Shown: piece after piece, positions 1-10,200 of the stretch | How the letters are laid out: each line of letters begins with the position of its first letter | Numbering within the stretch: the first letter of the stretch is position 1 | NCBI RefSeq assembly: GCF_001757355.1 | Contig: NZ_MINO01000001.1 | Span: 238,900 to 302,899 of the forward strand | Source of the DNA: Sphingobium phenoxybenzoativorans | GTDB lineage: Bacteria > Pseudomonadota > Alphaproteobacteria > Sphingomonadales > Sphingomonadaceae | Reading direction: 5' to 3' | Length of the DNA stretch: 64,000 nucleotides | The notes under the pieces: model-generated | The model's database searches: none | What the model saw: only the letters and a program-made list of their open reading frames with translations | What the model was told of the DNA's origin: nothing | Program-made: the position numbers and the translations under genes

Positions 1-48
1 GGGCAGGCCGCGCCTATAGCAGCGGCTTTCGCGCAAAGGCAAGTCCCG

Positions 49-825
49 TCAGGCGATAAATTGCTCCGCCGCTATCCGGTCGTCCAATGTGTGCTCAGGA
101 TCAAAAAGCAGGATGAGCGGCGTTGTGCGGTCAATCTTCACTTCAACGGCGGCGACATCGCGGACTTCGCGCTGATCACCAACAGCGCTAACGGGGCGCT
201 TTACAGGATCAAGAACCGTGAAGCGCACAACCGTAGCATCAGGCAGGATTGCACCACGCCAGCGCCGTGGACGGAACGGGCTGATGGGTGTGAGAGCCAT
301 CAATCCCGAACCCAGGGGCAGGATAGGGCCGTGGGCCGATAGATTATAGGCCGTCGATCCTGCAGGCGTTGCGACAAGCACGCCATCACAGACCAGCTCC
401 GGCAGAACCACCCTGCTATCGACGTGAACCTCCAGCTTGGCGGTCTGGCGCGTCTCGCGCAGCAGAGAGACCTCGTTGATTGCCGGTATGGAAAATTGTT
501 CGCCGTCGACCGTGTCCACCGTCATGCGCAGGGGGAGTACCTTGAATGGCTTGGCGGCTGCGAGCCGCTGTTCAAGCCGCTCCAGCCGCCATTCATTCAT
601 CAGGAAGCCGACCGTCCCCAAATTCATACCGAATACGGGCACGATCCGGCGCGCCTCCAGCATTGCGTGAAGGGTCTGCAGCATGAAGCCATCGCCGCCC
701 AGGGCGATGATCATGTCGGCCTCGTGCGGTTCCACAAAATCATAGGAGGCGCGCAGCCGTTCCTCCGCAGCGCGGGCTGCAGGCGCGGGCGAAGCAACAA
801 GGGCGCGCTTCGGTTCGGCGATCAT
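49..825 (-). CDS. nadK: NAD kinase
   Basis: Phosphorylates NAD to NADP in the cytoplasm and so sets the NADPH supply. The 258-residue protein carries the family signature in order: GGDG at residues 43-46 (nucleotide-binding loop), the NE pair at 117-118, and DGVLVATPAGSTAYN at 147-161, which builds the NAD site. Length is slightly short for the family (often 260-300) but domains are complete. Its ATG overlaps the TGA of moaA by four bases (ATGA), so the two are probably translated from one message. Nothing degenerate is seen. The stop lies 48 bases from the left edge, so downstream partners are not visible. Confidence 0.95.
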   Translation of the reverse strand: MIAEPKRALVASPAPAARAAEERLRASYDFVEPHEADMIIALGGDGFMLQTLHAMLEARRIVPVFGMNLGTVGFLMNEWRLERLEQRLAAAKPFKVLPLRMTVDTVDGEQFSIPAINEVSLLRETRQTAKLEVHVDSRVVLPELVCDGVLVATPAGSTAYNLSAHGPILPLGSGLMALTPISPFRPRRWRGAILPDATVVRFTVLDPVKRPVSAVGDQREVRDVAAVEVKIDRTTPLILLFDPEHTLDDRIAAEQFIA

Positions 826-1841
826 CCGCCTGTCACGTTCATGTGACGCCTGGTTGCACCCTGCGTGCTACCCTGCGTGATGGCGAAACCATGCCGTTCC
901 GGCTTGGCGGCCAATGCCCTGTCGAGCAGAGCGTCGATGGCGCTTGCCCCATTTTCACGGAAGGCGGCCTTTAAATCGATATGATCCTCATGGCCAAGGC
1001 ACATGAAAATTTTACCCTGACACGTGAGACGCATGCGATTGCAACCCGCGCAGAAATTATCCGTCAGTGGCGTGATAAGACCCAATTTTACGTCAGTGCC
1101 GTCAACTGCGAAATAGCGGGCGGGTCCTCCAGTGCGGTATTTCATTGGGAGCAATTCGTAATGCTTGCCTATGGCCGCCACCGCTTCATGCAAAGGCATA
1201 TAACGGTCAAATCGATCCTCTCCGACTTCGCCAAGCGGCATTGTCTCGATCAGCGTCAGATCATGCCCTTGAACAGAGCACCATTCAAGCATCGGCACAA
1301 ATTCGCTGTCATTAACGCCGCGGAGCGCGACCATGTTGATCTTGATAGCTATACCGGCTGAGCGCGCTGCCGCGAGCCCATCCAGCACCTTATCAATCGC
1401 GCCGCCGCGTGTGATGAAAGCGTATTTTCCGGCATCCAGACTGTCGAGGCTGACGTTGATCCGCCGAATGCCTGCACTTGCAAGTGCATCAGCATGTTCT
1501 GCAAGGTGGGTGCCGTTAGTGGTCAATGTCAGTTCTTTGAGCGCTCCGGTCCGCAAATGGCGTCCGATCCGGCGGGCCAGCTCAGGGAAATCGCGCCGCA
1601 CGAGCGGTTCACCGCCCGTCAGGCGGATGTGACGAACTCCGCGTGCAATGAACCTGTCCGCGATGATCGCTGTTTCCTCTAGCGTCAGGACATCTTTGCG
1701 CGACAGGAATTGCATCTTTTCCGACATGCAGTAACGGCAACGAAGATCGCAACGATCGGTCACGGAAATGCGCAGATAATCGATGCGCCGACCAAAGCCG
1801 TCGGTCATCGCGCGATCCAGCATCTTTTCCGCACTTTGCAT
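822..1841 (-). CDS. moaA: GTP 3',8-cyclase MoaA (molybdenum cofactor biosynthesis)
   Basis: Radical-SAM enzyme that rearranges GTP as the first step of molybdopterin synthesis, working with MoaC. The 339-residue sequence shows the N-terminal 4Fe-4S motif CDLRCRYC (Cys31, 35, 38), the SAM-binding TGGEPL stretch, and the C-terminal second cluster motif CxxC-x13-C (CAGC...MCLG). It ends in the conserved Gly-Gly needed for activity. An internal Met at residue 12 (MTDGFGRRIDYLR) is an equally plausible start, since neither site has a strong Shine-Dalgarno sequence. It lies upstream of nadK and divergent from the EAL gene. Molybdoenzyme genes (fdhD, YdeP-like) lie a few kilobases away. Confidence 0.96.
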   Translation of the reverse strand: MQSAEKMLDRAMTDGFGRRIDYLRISVTDRCDLRCRYCMSEKMQFLSRKDVLTLEETAIIADRFIARGVRHIRLTGGEPLVRRDFPELARRIGRHLRTGALKELTLTTNGTHLAEHADALASAGIRRINVSLDSLDAGKYAFITRGGAIDKVLDGLAAARSAGIAIKINMVALRGVNDSEFVPMLEWCSVQGHDLTLIETMPLGEVGEDRFDRYMPLHEAVAAIGKHYELLPMKYRTGGPARYFAVDGTDVKLGLITPLTDNFCAGCNRMRLTCQGKIFMCLGHEDHIDLKAAFRENGASAIDALLDRALAAKPERHGFAITQGSTQGATRRHMNVTGG

Positions 1842-1983
1842 CTTGTTTAGCTAGGACATGGCAGGGCGGGGCGCAAGCATGCGGGTCTTTTCCGGCATGC
1901 TGTTCGCAAGGCCGCAGTAACCTCCTCGTGCTAAACCGTCCCGCTACGGCCTGGACAGGACCGGAACATAAGAAGGTACCCGA

Positions 1984-4014
1984 TTGACGCGCAGAGACCA
2001 ACATGACGAAGGCCGGCCGGGGGTGTTTATTCTGTCCCAGCATGATCGGGATGGATTGGCGGGCTTTGCCGGAGAGGCGGGGTGGCGGGTCATTGCGTCA
2101 AGGCGTCCGATGGAGGCCGAACAGAGATTTTTGGCAAGCGACGTCCAGATAGTGGTGATCGATGCCCGCCGTTCCACTTCGCCCGATCTATTGGTTGAGC
2201 CGTTTGCTGGAGCGGTAGAGGCGACCGGCGGCGCGCTTATTGCGCTTGTAGGAGAGGGCGCTGAGAGTGCCGTTCCGCAAATCATGGCGGCGGGGGCGAC
2301 ACATTATCTAGCAGCGCCTTTTGGCCTGGATGCATTTGCCGCGACACTTTCTTCCGCCCAGCGGCTCGTCGAACGGCTGGGTGGCGATGTGAAGCGGGCC
2401 GGTGATAGCCGCGCCATCAGGAGAAGCGACGCGCTGCGCTGGCGCTTTGACCGGGAGGCTGGGGAAATCGAACTCAGCGAGGCGCTTGCAGCCGAAATAG
2501 AAAGCCATTGCGCGCCAACGCCGCGCTCCTTGCTCAAATCACTGTCCAGATCGGACCGCGTTGCTGCAATCGCAGCGATCCGTATGGTGGCCCACAGTGG
2601 AGGAACTGCTGCATTCGCCCATGACATGGCTGGGGGTGGGCGTAAGCGCGTAGCGCATCATCTGCACGCTGACAAAGATAGTATCGTTGGAGAAGTGGAA
2701 TTGCTGCCCGGCGCCACGATATGGCGCAAGCGTGGGCAACGTGATTATCTTACTGGCCTCAGCAATCGCGCGGAAGCTCTGTTATGGCTGGATGAGGCGT
2801 TGATGGAGGCGAAAACCCCACCAATCATATTGCTTCTCTCAGTCAGTCAGCTTGATCGCGTAAATACCGCCTATGGACAGATGGCGGGTGACGCCTTGCT
2901 GGGACGGCTTGCGCGCAGAATGGAACGCCTAGTTGACGAGCTTGCCGGAACCGGCGCGTTGCTTGCCCGCATAACCGGCACGGAGTTCCTGATCGGATTA
3001 TCGGGAGAGGTAGGCAGTGAAACCGGGATGGAGCGTGCGAAATTCCTAGCCCGGAGGCTGGTCGCTACCGTCAGTCAGCCATTCAATGCGGGCGATCATC
3101 TGATCAGGCTGACCGGCCGATGCGGGATTGCCGGGGCGAGGAAGGGCGACGATGCCGTCCGATTGTTGCGGCATGCGGCGATGGCTCTGGCCGATGCGCG
3201 ACAGTCCGATGGTGAGGGCATTCGCATATTTACCCGTCAGAGGCACAGCCGGGAGGTCGACCCGGATCGTCTGGAAGCAGACCTGCGGCTCGCACTCGAC
3301 CGTGGCGAAATCGGTATCGTTTTCCAGCCACAATATGCGACGGGGAATGACGAGCTTCTGGGAGTGGAGGCGTTGGCGCGGTGGACCCATCCCGAACATG
3401 GGGCCTTGGGCGCAGGTGTTCTGTTCGCGACGGCGGAACGATCGGATTTTCTGTTACCGCTTTCGGCGCATATCCATGCAGAGGCGCTCCGGCTTGCGGC
3501 CGCTTGGCCATCCGGCTTGAATGCGTTGCGTCTGTCGATCAATGTTACTGCGGCGGATATCTCCCAACCGGACTTTCTGGAAAATTTTCTCATCCTCGTG
3601 GACCGCAGCGGTTTTCCGCGCGGGCGCCTGACGGTGGAGATCACCGAGAGTGGGCTTGTGGACGATATCGATGCCGTGGCCGTGCTGCTGAACCAGATGC
3701 GGGCGGAGGGCTTGCGAGTGGCTATCGATGATTTCGGCACTGGCTATTCCAGTCTTGCCTACCTCAAGGCGCTGCCGCTCGATTATCTCAAGATCGATAG
3801 CGGTCTGGCGCAGGATATTGCCGGATCTGCGCGTGACCGGATCATTGTACGCGGCGTGATCCAGATGGCCAGATCCCTGGGGCTAACCGTCATCGCGGAA
3901 GGGGTGGAAACCGAGCAGCAGCTATCGCTCCTCGCGCGCGAAGGGTGCGAAATATACCAGGGTTTCTTGCGGTCTCCTGCAATCAGCAGCGATCAACTGG
4001 CGCAATTGGTCTAA
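1984..4014 (+). CDS. Degenerate GGDEF - EAL domain protein, probable c-di-GMP phosphodiesterase
   Basis: The 676-residue protein has an N-terminal receiver-like region (about 1-130), a GGDEF-fold domain (about 250-410) and an EAL domain (about 420-676). The cyclase signature is replaced by GTEF at residues 332-335, so diguanylate cyclase activity is unlikely. The EAL half looks intact: EALARW near 462, the Asn of LSINVTA, VEITES, DDFGTGYSS, the Lys of YLKIDSG and the Glu of AEGVET are all present. I infer a phosphodiesterase degrading c-di-GMP, perhaps regulated by the GGDEF fold. The start is TTG, supported by AGAAGG at 1971-1976 with a 7-base spacer. No transmembrane segment is visible, so it is probably cytoplasmic. 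Confidence 0.9.
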   Translation: MTRRDQHDEGRPGVFILSQHDRDGLAGFAGEAGWRVIASRRPMEAEQRFLASDVQIVVIDARRSTSPDLLVEPFAGAVEATGGALIALVGEGAESAVPQIMAAGATHYLAAPFGLDAFAATLSSAQRLVERLGGDVKRAGDSRAIRRSDALRWRFDREAGEIELSEALAAEIESHCAPTPRSLLKSLSRSDRVAAIAAIRMVAHSGGTAAFAHDMAGGGRKRVAHHLHADKDSIVGEVELLPGATIWRKRGQRDYLTGLSNRAEALLWLDEALMEAKTPPIILLLSVSQLDRVNTAYGQMAGDALLGRLARRMERLVDELAGTGALLARITGTEFLIGLSGEVGSETGMERAKFLARRLVATVSQPFNAGDHLIRLTGRCGIAGARKGDDAVRLLRHAAMALADARQSDGEGIRIFTRQRHSREVDPDRLEADLRLALDRGEIGIVFQPQYATGNDELLGVEALARWTHPEHGALGAGVLFATAERSDFLLPLSAHIHAEALRLAAAWPSGLNALRLSINVTAADISQPDFLENFLILVDRSGFPRGRLTVEITESGLVDDIDAVAVLLNQMRAEGLRVAIDDFGTGYSSLAYLKALPLDYLKIDSGLAQDIAGSARDRIIVRGVIQMARSLGLTVIAEGVETEQQLSLLAREGCEIYQGFLRSPAISSDQLAQLV

Positions 4015-4034
4015 ATTTCCGCGAAGGGCGAAAT

Positions 4035-4826
4035 CTACGGTTTCGGCGGCGCTGCGATACGGAGGATTGAGTCTTCCCGGGCCAGCACCACCAGATCCAG
4101 GCCCGCCTCCTGCGCGCGACGGACAGCGAGGTCTGTCGGCGCGGATATGGTGGCAAGCAGGGGGCAATGGGCCAATGCGGCTTTTTCAACCAGATCGTAG
4201 GAGCAGCGCGACGACAATAGGGCAAATCCCCCGTCCCACTGCCGCCCTGCCACAAGCATCGCGCCGATCAGCTTGTCGAAAGCATTGTGGCGGCCGACAT
4301 CTTCCCGAACGAGCAGCACTTCCCCATCGGCGGAGCATAATGCCGCAGCATGCATAGCGCCTGTTGCGCGATTAAGCGGCTGCTTCGCATAAATATCCTT
4401 AAGAGCGCGGAAAAACGCTGAATACTTGATCCGTGCGGTCTGCTGGATGCGGGGCAGGGGCCGCATCGCCTGGGTCAGATTTTCAATCCCACATAGGCCG
4501 CAGGATGAGTCTGCGACCCGGTGACGAACGCGGTCCAGAACATGGGGAGAGCAATCATCGGCGAGATGGACGCGCAGCAAGATGCCCTGATCCGTCTCGT
4601 GAGTATCGAAGCCGAGGATGTCCTGCGATTGGGTTATCAACCGTTCGGAATAGGCGAACCCCGTTATCAAGTCGCCAATATCGCTTGGGCTGCCCATCAA
4701 CACGGCGTAGCCAATACCGTTGAATTCAAAAGCCAGCGGAACTTCCTGCGCCAAAATACGCTCGACCGCCGTGCATGCGCCATCTGGCGTGATGCGGCGG
4801 AAACCCGTGATGGGGAAGGATGTCAT
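4035..4826 (-). CDS. fdhD: Formate dehydrogenase accessory sulfurtransferase FdhD
   Basis: FdhD carries sulfur from IscS to the molybdenum cofactor of formate-dehydrogenase-type enzymes. The 263-residue protein has the functional cysteine pair in SSCGLCG (Cys109 and Cys112) and the conserved core ending VREDVGRHNAFDKLIG. It follows the YdeP/FdhF-like gene by 11 bases on the same strand, so the two almost certainly form an operon in which FdhD activates its neighbour. It converges with the EAL gene, whose stop is 20 bases away. The start at 4826 is the first Met of the conserved region; no clear ribosome-binding site is seen. Confidence 0.95.
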   Translation of the reverse strand: MTSFPITGFRRITPDGACTAVERILAQEVPLAFEFNGIGYAVLMGSPSDIGDLITGFAYSERLITQSQDILGFDTHETDQGILLRVHLADDCSPHVLDRVRHRVADSSCGLCGIENLTQAMRPLPRIQQTARIKYSAFFRALKDIYAKQPLNRATGAMHAAALCSADGEVLLVREDVGRHNAFDKLIGAMLVAGRQWDGGFALLSSRCSYDLVEKAALAHCPLLATISAPTDLAVRRAQEAGLDLVVLAREDSILRIAAPPKP

Positions 4827-4837
4827 TATGGCCGGCG

Positions 4838-7141
4838 TCAGGCGCTACGCCGGATGGTCACAGGGATGGACTTGTAGGCTGGAGTGCCACTCTGCGCATC
4901 ATAGTCGTCCAGGGGGATCAGGCAGTTTGCTTCGGGGTAATAGGCGGCCGTGGAGCCGCGAGCTATGGGATGCGCGATCGCCGTCACTGCCTGCATGACG
5001 CGGCCCGGTTCGGATTCCACATCGACCAGATCGCCATGGGCAAGACCCAACATGGCCAAATCATCCTGATTGCAAAAAATGACGTCGCGGCGGCCGCTAA
5101 TGCCCCGATAGCGGTCATTAAAGCCGTAGATGGTGGTATTATATTGATCATGGCTGCGGATCGTTGTGAGGAGAAGGCTGTCGGCATCTCGTGATGGAAC
5201 GTCGTGCACAATGAAATGCGCCTTGCCATCCGGGGTATTCCAGCGCCGTTCCGATGCCGCGATTGTAAGCCTGAACCCGCCTGGCGTGCGAACGCGCTGA
5301 TTGAAATCGCGAAAGTCAGGGAAAACCGCCTCGATCTTGTCACGAATGCGATCGTAGTTCCCGGTTAGCATGTCCCAATCGCTACGCGTCGCCGACAAAG
5401 CGGCCTTCGCCAGACCCGCGACAATGGATGGTTCCGATTTCAAATCAGGTGCGGGCGGTTTCAGCCTACCCCGTGATGCATGCACCATGGACATGGAGTC
5501 CTCGACCGTGACCCATTGGGGTCCGGCGGCCTGCATATCCTGCTCAGTCCTTCCAAGACATGGAAGTATGAGCGTTTCCTTGGCCGTGAGCAGGCAGGTG
5601 CGGTTGAGCTTCGTGACGATATTGACCGACAGATCGAGCTTGCGAATGGCTGCAAAGCAAGCATCCGGGTCAGGCATCGCCACCGCCAGATTGCCTCCAA
5701 GGGATATGAGCGCGCGCGCTTCGCCCCGCTGCATGGCCGCGAGAGCCTGCACAGCGTTATGTCCATGTTTTCGAGGGCTTTGGATTGCGAACGCGGCATC
5801 AAGCCGGTCCAGCATCGCGTCACTTGGCAACTCGGTGATGCCGACCGTGCGATCGCCCTGTACATTGCTGTGACCGCGCAGGGGGCAGATACCGGCTCCC
5901 CGCTTGCCAATATTGCCTCGCAGCAACAGCAGATTGGCAATCTGCTGAACATTCTCCGTGCCATGCTTATGCTGGGTGATACCCATGCCGTAGCAGATGA
6001 TGACCCTTTCTGCCTTGGCATAGATTTGGGCCATGCTTTCGATCGCGGCGCGCACAAGGCCGGATTGGCGCTCGATCCAATCCCAGGACGCCGCACGCAG
6101 ATATGCTTCAAGCTTTTCAAAACCGGTGCAGTGGTCAGCAATGAAAGGCAGATCAAGAACGGCGGGACCTCCGCTGGCCATGCTGGCGTCATGCATTTCC
6201 AGCAACGCCTTCATCATGCCGGAGAGCATTGCGTAATCGCCGCCTATTTTTACCTGGTGATAGGCGGACGCAAGCTGTGTTGCGCCGGGCAGGAGCATTT
6301 CGGAGGGGTGCTGCGGCGATTTGAACCGTTCCAGCCCCCGTTCGCGCATTGGGTTGGCGACAATGATCGGAACGCCGCGTTTGGACGCCGCGGCCAGCGT
6401 AGACAGCATGCGGGGGTGATTAGTCCCCGGATTATGACCGATACAGAAAATCGCGTCGGCATGGTCGAAATCTTCGAGCGTGACAGTGCCCTTGCCAACA
6501 CCAATCGATTTGGGGAGGCCAACGCTGGTTGCCTCATGACACATGTTGGAACAGTCGGGAAAATTGTTGGTCCCGAACTCACGCGCGAATAGCTGGTAAA
6601 GGAAGGCCGCCTCGTTGGAGGCGCGACCGGAGCAGTAAAATTCCGCCTGGTCGGCATGTTCCAGCGCCTGCAGGGCTGTTCCTGCGCGGGAAAAGACATC
6701 TTCCCAAGACGCAGGTACGAAATGATCCGTCGCGGCGTCATAGCGGAGGGGATGTGTGAGCCGCCCTGCATCTTCCAGAGCATGGTCATTCCACTCCCAA
6801 AGCTCCGAAACGCTATGCTGGGCAAAGAAGTCTGGATCGACCCGTTTGACCGTAGCTTCCCATGTCACTGCCTTCGCGCCGTTCTCGCAAAACTCGAAGG
6901 AGGAGGTGTGTTTCGGGTCGGGCCATGCGCAGCCCGGGCAATCAAACCCTTCTGGCTGGTTCATTTGTAGCAGGGCGCGGGTATCCGTACTGGCGCCCAT
7001 CTGATCCCTTATGGTGCGCGCGACCGCTCGCAGCGCTCCCCAGCCGCCCGCAGGACCGGCATAGGGATGCACGCCTTCGACGGGAGTTGGCGTTTCTCCG
7101 GCAGGGATTGCATCTGGGTGGTTGGCTTTTTCTTTCAACAT
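4838..7141 (-). CDS. FdhF/YdeP-family molybdopterin oxidoreductase
   Basis: Large (767 residues) bis-MGD molybdoenzyme of the YdeP branch. N-terminal cysteines lie in CPGCAWPDPKH and FEFCENG, a spacing unlike the classic CxxCxxxC cluster of FdhF but usual for YdeP proteins. The likely molybdenum ligand is the Cys of NMCHEAT. C-terminal MGD-binding features include SHDQYNTTIYGFNDRYRG. No TGA/selenocysteine is needed. The physiological substrate is not established for this family: formate dehydrogenase-like activity and acid or oxidative stress roles have both been proposed. Co-transcription with fdhD supports a sulfurated Mo centre. No electron-transfer subunit gene is adjacent, so its redox partner is unknown. 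Confidence 0.9.
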   Translation of the reverse strand: MLKEKANHPDAIPAGETPTPVEGVHPYAGPAGGWGALRAVARTIRDQMGASTDTRALLQMNQPEGFDCPGCAWPDPKHTSSFEFCENGAKAVTWEATVKRVDPDFFAQHSVSELWEWNDHALEDAGRLTHPLRYDAATDHFVPASWEDVFSRAGTALQALEHADQAEFYCSGRASNEAAFLYQLFAREFGTNNFPDCSNMCHEATSVGLPKSIGVGKGTVTLEDFDHADAIFCIGHNPGTNHPRMLSTLAAASKRGVPIIVANPMRERGLERFKSPQHPSEMLLPGATQLASAYHQVKIGGDYAMLSGMMKALLEMHDASMASGGPAVLDLPFIADHCTGFEKLEAYLRAASWDWIERQSGLVRAAIESMAQIYAKAERVIICYGMGITQHKHGTENVQQIANLLLLRGNIGKRGAGICPLRGHSNVQGDRTVGITELPSDAMLDRLDAAFAIQSPRKHGHNAVQALAAMQRGEARALISLGGNLAVAMPDPDACFAAIRKLDLSVNIVTKLNRTCLLTAKETLILPCLGRTEQDMQAAGPQWVTVEDSMSMVHASRGRLKPPAPDLKSEPSIVAGLAKAALSATRSDWDMLTGNYDRIRDKIEAVFPDFRDFNQRVRTPGGFRLTIAASERRWNTPDGKAHFIVHDVPSRDADSLLLTTIRSHDQYNTTIYGFNDRYRGISGRRDVIFCNQDDLAMLGLAHGDLVDVESEPGRVMQAVTAIAHPIARGSTAAYYPEANCLIPLDDYDAQSGTPAYKSIPVTIRRSA

Positions 7142-7230
7142 GGTGCGGCCAATCCCTTCTATCGGTGATCAGGATATAGGAGGTCTGCCCGATGCACAAA
7201 GAGTCAAACAGAAAAGGTTCGATCGGCTAT

Positions 7231-10200
7231 TTATTGCCCGGCGACTTTTGCCAGCCCCTTTGACAGTTGAAGCGCGCCATTGAGGCGCGACGCGGAATCG
7301 CCCCAGCCACGTGTGATGACCAGCTTGCTGTCAGGACGCAGTTTTGCCGTGCCTTCGAGTTTCTGGACATAGGCGATGAGTCCGGGTGGATTGGGGAAGC
7401 TGTCGTTCTGGAAGGTAACGAGCGCGCCTTTCGGGCCGACATCGATCTTGGCGACCGATGCTGTCAGGCAGTTCTGCTTGATCTCGATAAGCTTCAGCAA
7501 ATTCTGGGTCGGCGCAGGAAGTTTACCGAACCGGTCGATCAACTCTGCGGCAAAAGCCTCGATCCCCTGCCGATCCTCCAATTCGTTGATGCGGCGATAA
7601 AGGCCCATGCGCAGGTCGAGGTCGGGGACATAATCGTCCGGAATCATGATTGGCGCATCGACAGTGATCTGCGGCGAGAAGCTTTCCTTCGTCCGGTCAC
7701 GCAGAATGCCGCCCGCCTTGGCGTCCATGATCGCCTCCTCCAGCATTGACTGGTAGAGTTCGAAGCCGACTTCGCGGATATGGCCCGACTGCTCGTCCCC
7801 GACCAGATTGCCCGCCCCGCGAATATCGAGATCGTGGCTGGCGAGTTGGAACCCGGCGCCCAGCGTGTCGAGGTCTGAGAGCACCTTTAGCCGCTTTTCC
7901 GCCGTTTCTGTGATGATGCGGTCTGCCGGTGTGGTCATGTACGCATAGGCGCGCGTTTTCGACCGGCCGACCCGGCCGCGAAGCTGATAAAGCTGAGCAA
8001 GCCCGAAACGGTCGGCGCGGTGGATGATGAGCGTGTTGGCGCTTGGGATATCAAGCCCACTTTCAACAATAGTGGTCGAGAGGAGCACATCATAGCGCTT
8101 GTCGTAGAAGGCTGACATGCGTTCCTCGACTTCGCCGGCAGACATTTGTCCATGGGCGACGATGGGCCGCACTTCAGGCACCTCGTTACGCAAAAATTCT
8201 TCGATGTCGGGCAGGTCGGCGATGCGGGGGACAACGAAGAAGCTCTGGCCGCCGCGATAATGTTCCCGCAGCAGCGCTTCGCGGATAACAACGCCGTCCC
8301 ACGGCATGACATAGGTACGGACGGCGAGGCGGTCGACCGGCGGGGTCTGAATGACGGAAAGTTCGCGCAGGCCCGACATCGCCATTTGCAGGGTCCGGGG
8401 GATGGGCGTGGCGGTGAGCGTCAGCACATGGACATCGGTCTTCAGGCTCTTGAGCCGTTCCTTGTGGGTAACGCCGAAGCGTTGCTCCTCGTCGACGATG
8501 ACGAGACCCAGGCGTTTGAACTCCAGTCCCTTGGTCAGCAAGGCGTGGGTGCCTACAACGATATCAAGCGTGCCGTCCGCCAATCCCTCTTTGACTGCTT
8601 TCGCCTCGGCAGCCGGGACAAGACGGGAAAGCCGTCCAACCTTGAGCGGGAAGCCCTTGAAGCGTTCCTCGAAATTGTTGAAGTGCTGGCGGGCGAGAAG
8701 GGTGGTCGGACCGATGAGCGCGACTTGCATCCCGGCCATCGCCGCAACGAAGGCTGCGCGAAGGGCCACCTCTGTCTTGCCGAATCCGACATCGCCGCAG
8801 ACCAGGCGGTCCATCGGCTTGCCCTCGCCAAGGTCACTTAAGACATCCGCGATGGCGCGGTCCTGATCGTCGGTTTCCTGATAGGGGAAACGATCGATAA
8901 AAGCTGGATATCCAGAGGCGTCGGGTTCGGCGACCGGTGCGGGGCGAAGCGCTCTGGCTGCGGCCGTCTTGAGCAACTCTCCCGCGATCTCCCGGATGCG
9001 CTCGCGCATCTTCGCCTTGCGGCGCTGCCACGCCTCTCCGCCCAGCTTGTCCAGGGCGACGCCGTCCGTTTCCGAGCCGTAACGGGACAGAACATCAAGA
9101 TTTTCAACGGGAACATAGAGCTTGTCGCCGCCCGCATAGCCAAGCGCCACGCAGTCGTGCGGCGCATTGCCGACCGGGATCGACATGATGCCGTCATAGC
9201 GGCCGATACCGTGGTCCGCATGAACGACAAGATCGCCAGGAGTGAGGGTCGCCAATTCCTGCAGGAATGCGTCAGCGCTTTTCTTGCGCTTGGCGCGGCG
9301 CACGAGCCGGTCGCCCAACATATCCTGTTCGGTGAGCAGCGCGACATCAGGTGCCGTGAAACCGTGATCGAGCGGCAGGACGACCAGGGCGACATTCCCG
9401 GAGGCGGCGGCCCCTAGCGCCTGCTGCCAACCGTTGGCCTCCACCATCTTCTTCACGCCATGATCAGCAAGAAGACCTGTCAGGCGGTCTCGCGCACCCC
9501 CCGAATAGCTGGCTATGACAATTTTTTTGGTGCCAAGACGCAGGGAAGCGAGATGCTTCGCCACAGCCTCATAGATATTGACGTTCTGCGCGCGTTCCGG
9601 CGCAAAATCCCTTGCGCTGTCGACGCTGAAGTCGAGCACCCTGTCGCTTTCCGGCTCGTGGAATGGCGAAGTGATATGGATGGCGTGGGTGCGGACAGCA
9701 TCCTCCCACTCGCCGCTGCCAAGGTAAAGCAGGGCGGGGTCGATCGGACGATATGCTCCGGGGTTGGCGGAACGGGCCTCCAGCCGGTTGGCGTGATAAT
9801 CCCTGATCGCCTCGAAACGGGCTTCCGCTGCGCCTGTTACGCCATGATCGCGCACATAGACGGTATGCTCGCCCAGATGTTCGAACATCGGCACCAGCCG
9901 CTCCTCGAACAAGGGCAACCAATGCTCCATGCCCGCCAGCCGCCGGCCCTCGCTCACTGCCTGATAAAGGGGATCTCCGGTGGCGGTTGCGCCAAAAGTC
10001 TCGCGATAGCGGCTGCGAAACCGCTTGATGCTTTCCTCATCGAGCAGGGCCTCCGAAGCCGGAAGCAGGACAAAGCCTTCGACATTTTCGGTTGTGCGCT
10101 GGGTCGACGGATCAAAGCGGCGAACGGTTTCAATTTCATCCCCGAAAAAGTCGAGCCGCAATGGCTGCGGCTCACCGCCGGGGTACAGATCAACAATACC

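Noticed and set aside
1877..1900. Moco riboswitch or terminator from the GCATGC inverted repeat upstream of moaA
   Set aside because: The hairpin is short with a mismatch and no further conserved riboswitch structure could be traced by eye.
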